A stretch of DNA of 64,000 bases from Chitinophagaceae bacterium (GTDB taxonomy: Bacteria; Bacteroidota; Bacteroidia; Chitinophagales; Chitinophagaceae), in assembly GCA_019752295.1 (NCBI GenBank), contig JAIEMK010000038.1:1-64000 (forward strand). Reading direction: 5' to 3'. Of this stretch, positions 63,022 to 64,000 are shown piece after piece. The translations under genes and the position numbers were made by a program. The stretch's first letter is position 1; each line of letters begins with the position of its first letter. The notes under the pieces were generated by a model. The model saw only the letters and a list, made by a program, of their open reading frames with translations, had not been told where the DNA came from and did not search any database.

Positions 63022-64000
63022 TTATTTAAGATACCATGATAGTGAAATGTGGTATATATCGTTAGCTAATCCTGAAACACTATTATTAAATTGAGCACCT
63101 ATTAAACTATTTGCAGAAGCAGTTTGATCGTTTCTGAAAGCATGTTCATAAGCTGCATTGATTGCAATAAACTTAGATACTTTATACGATCCGCCCACAG
63201 ATGCATGATGCACCACAATTGCGGGAAACAAAGGGAATATTGTTGTTTCAGGTACCGGATTATCGCCATAGGCATAACCACACCTGAGGTTCAGTTTTTT
63301 GGAAGCCTGTAATTCTGCGCCCGTTTTTATTACAACTGTATTTTTCCAGTTTAGAGGGAATGGTATTTCCATTGTTCCGTTGGTGCCTAGCATGGTATTG
63401 ATATTGGCATTTGTTCCGCCCGATAAAGAAATATGCATTGTGTTAAATGCACTTGCCCAATCCAGCCATTGTAGATCCATCGATAAACGAAGTTTATGAC
63501 TTGCTGCAAAAGAAATTCCTGCTGCAATCGATTGTGGTAAACCAAGTGTTGCACTGGTTGCATATTTGTCTGTGGCACCTTTGCTTAAATCAATTCCCAA
63601 TGAAGAAAATTGGCCCATCGCAGCAGCTTGCGCTTGTGCTGCAGTATAGCTCGGATTTTGTTGCATGATTCCGGCAACAACTTTCCCAAATGCATCATTC
63701 ATTTGCGCTGTCATATCCATTTGAGCAGTTCCATTCTGATATTTCAAATCAATGGGTAGACTATAACTTAATCCCAGAGACAATTTATCGGATGGTTTAT
63801 ATGCCAGGCCAATTCTGCCGTTGAAGCGATAGCTGGTTAATCCACTCATATTTGCTGAAGCAACAAGTTCGGTATAACCCAATCCACCTGATGCGGGAGG
63901 GGCAGCAAACATATTGCCAAAGCTAAAACCGGTGGATGGATCAATCACTCCTTTCAGCATCGATGGAGGCATGCTGAAAGGCATCTGAAACTCCATCTGG
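63022..64000 (-). CDS. OmpP1/FadL-family outer-membrane transport protein (3' part)
   Basis: About 326 residues of a FadL-like barrel: RIGLAYKPSDKLSLGLSYS, GISFAASHKLRLSMDLQWLD, LNLRCGYAYGDNPVPETT and INAAYEHAF. The frame runs off the right edge (codon before the internal ATG at 63996 is CAG), so the N-terminus, signal peptide and hatch are missing. It moves hydrophobic substrates through the outer membrane. Possibly the operon leader for the DsrC/DsrE genes. Confidence 0.88.
   Translation of the reverse strand, partial: QMEFQMPFSMPPSMLKGVIDPSTGFSFGNMFAAPPASGGLGYTELVASANMSGLTSYRFNGRIGLAYKPSDKLSLGLSYSLPIDLKYQNGTAQMDMTAQMNDAFGKVVAGIMQQNPSYTAAQAQAAAMGQFSSLGIDLSKGATDKYATSATLGLPQSIAAGISFAASHKLRLSMDLQWLDWASAFNTMHISLSGGTNANINTMLGTNGTMEIPFPLNWKNTVVIKTGAELQASKKLNLRCGYAYGDNPVPETTIFPLFPAIVVHHASVGGSYKVSKFIAINAAYEHAFRNDQTASANSLIGAQFNNSVSGLANDIYHISLSWYLK

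Overview
The window looks like a Bacteroidota chromosome, most likely Chitinophagaceae or a close relative. The evidence is a SusC/SusD pair, a TonB-dependent receptor with an N-terminal carboxypeptidase-like domain, a HU/CCDC81-type membrane protein, DUF4199, AT-rich intergenic DNA, near absence of Shine-Dalgarno sequences, and several TAnnTTTG promoter boxes of the Bacteroidota type. No transposase, integrase, CRISPR array, rRNA operon or replication origin was seen. No gene-free stretch exceeds about 250 bases.

Layout. 1-6276 (+): 3' part of a SusC receptor, a SusD lipoprotein and a secreted YncE-propeller/phosphoesterase protein. 6299-6518: two hairpins and tRNA-Leu(CAA). 6619-27647: mostly core genes (hscB, LKR-type dehydrogenase, 2-oxoacid dehydrogenase E2, cinA, acyl-CoA thioesterase, a TPR/outer-membrane/HU envelope cluster, methyltransferase, glutaminyl cyclase, FAD oxidoreductase, ychF, EVE protein, lutA-like, ribH, pdhA). 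27889-28735: a small unknown gene and a bactofilin. 28737-41462: a C-P lyase type phosphonate locus: phnN (-), then a compact + strand operon phnG-H-I-J-K-L-M, 2H phosphoesterase, hexapeptide acyltransferase, phnD-C-E-E and a class III PLP enzyme. 41534-46333 (-): a second YncE/phosphoesterase paralogue behind a TonB receptor. 46491-60741: pruA, GlmU-like, tpiA, hemerythrin, Sua5, Kir channel, lepA, and a pyrC-DUF4199-glycosyltransferase-gmhA-HAD run. 60828-62134: tRNA-Pro(GGG) and a GNAT/HTH pair bracketed by two near-identical 28-bp repeats. 62158-64000 (-): DsrE-like, DsrC/TusE-like, and an OmpP1/FadL porin running off the right edge.

Most notable result. The phn operon is complete and in frame, but its PhnJ lacks three of the four cysteines of the CX2CX21CX5C signature. 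These are ligands of the radical-SAM [4Fe-4S] cluster plus the catalytic thiyl cysteine. The equivalent of Gly32 and the zinc-site histidines shared by PhnI and PhnJ are kept. The operon also has no phnP but encodes a 2H phosphoesterase that could act on cyclic ribose phosphate, and phnN sits divergently beside it. Either this complex breaks phosphonates without the known radical chemistry, or it has been reassigned to another nucleotide-ribosyl reaction. The two flanking phosphoesterase/TonB-receptor modules suggest a wider organophosphorus-scavenging neighbourhood.
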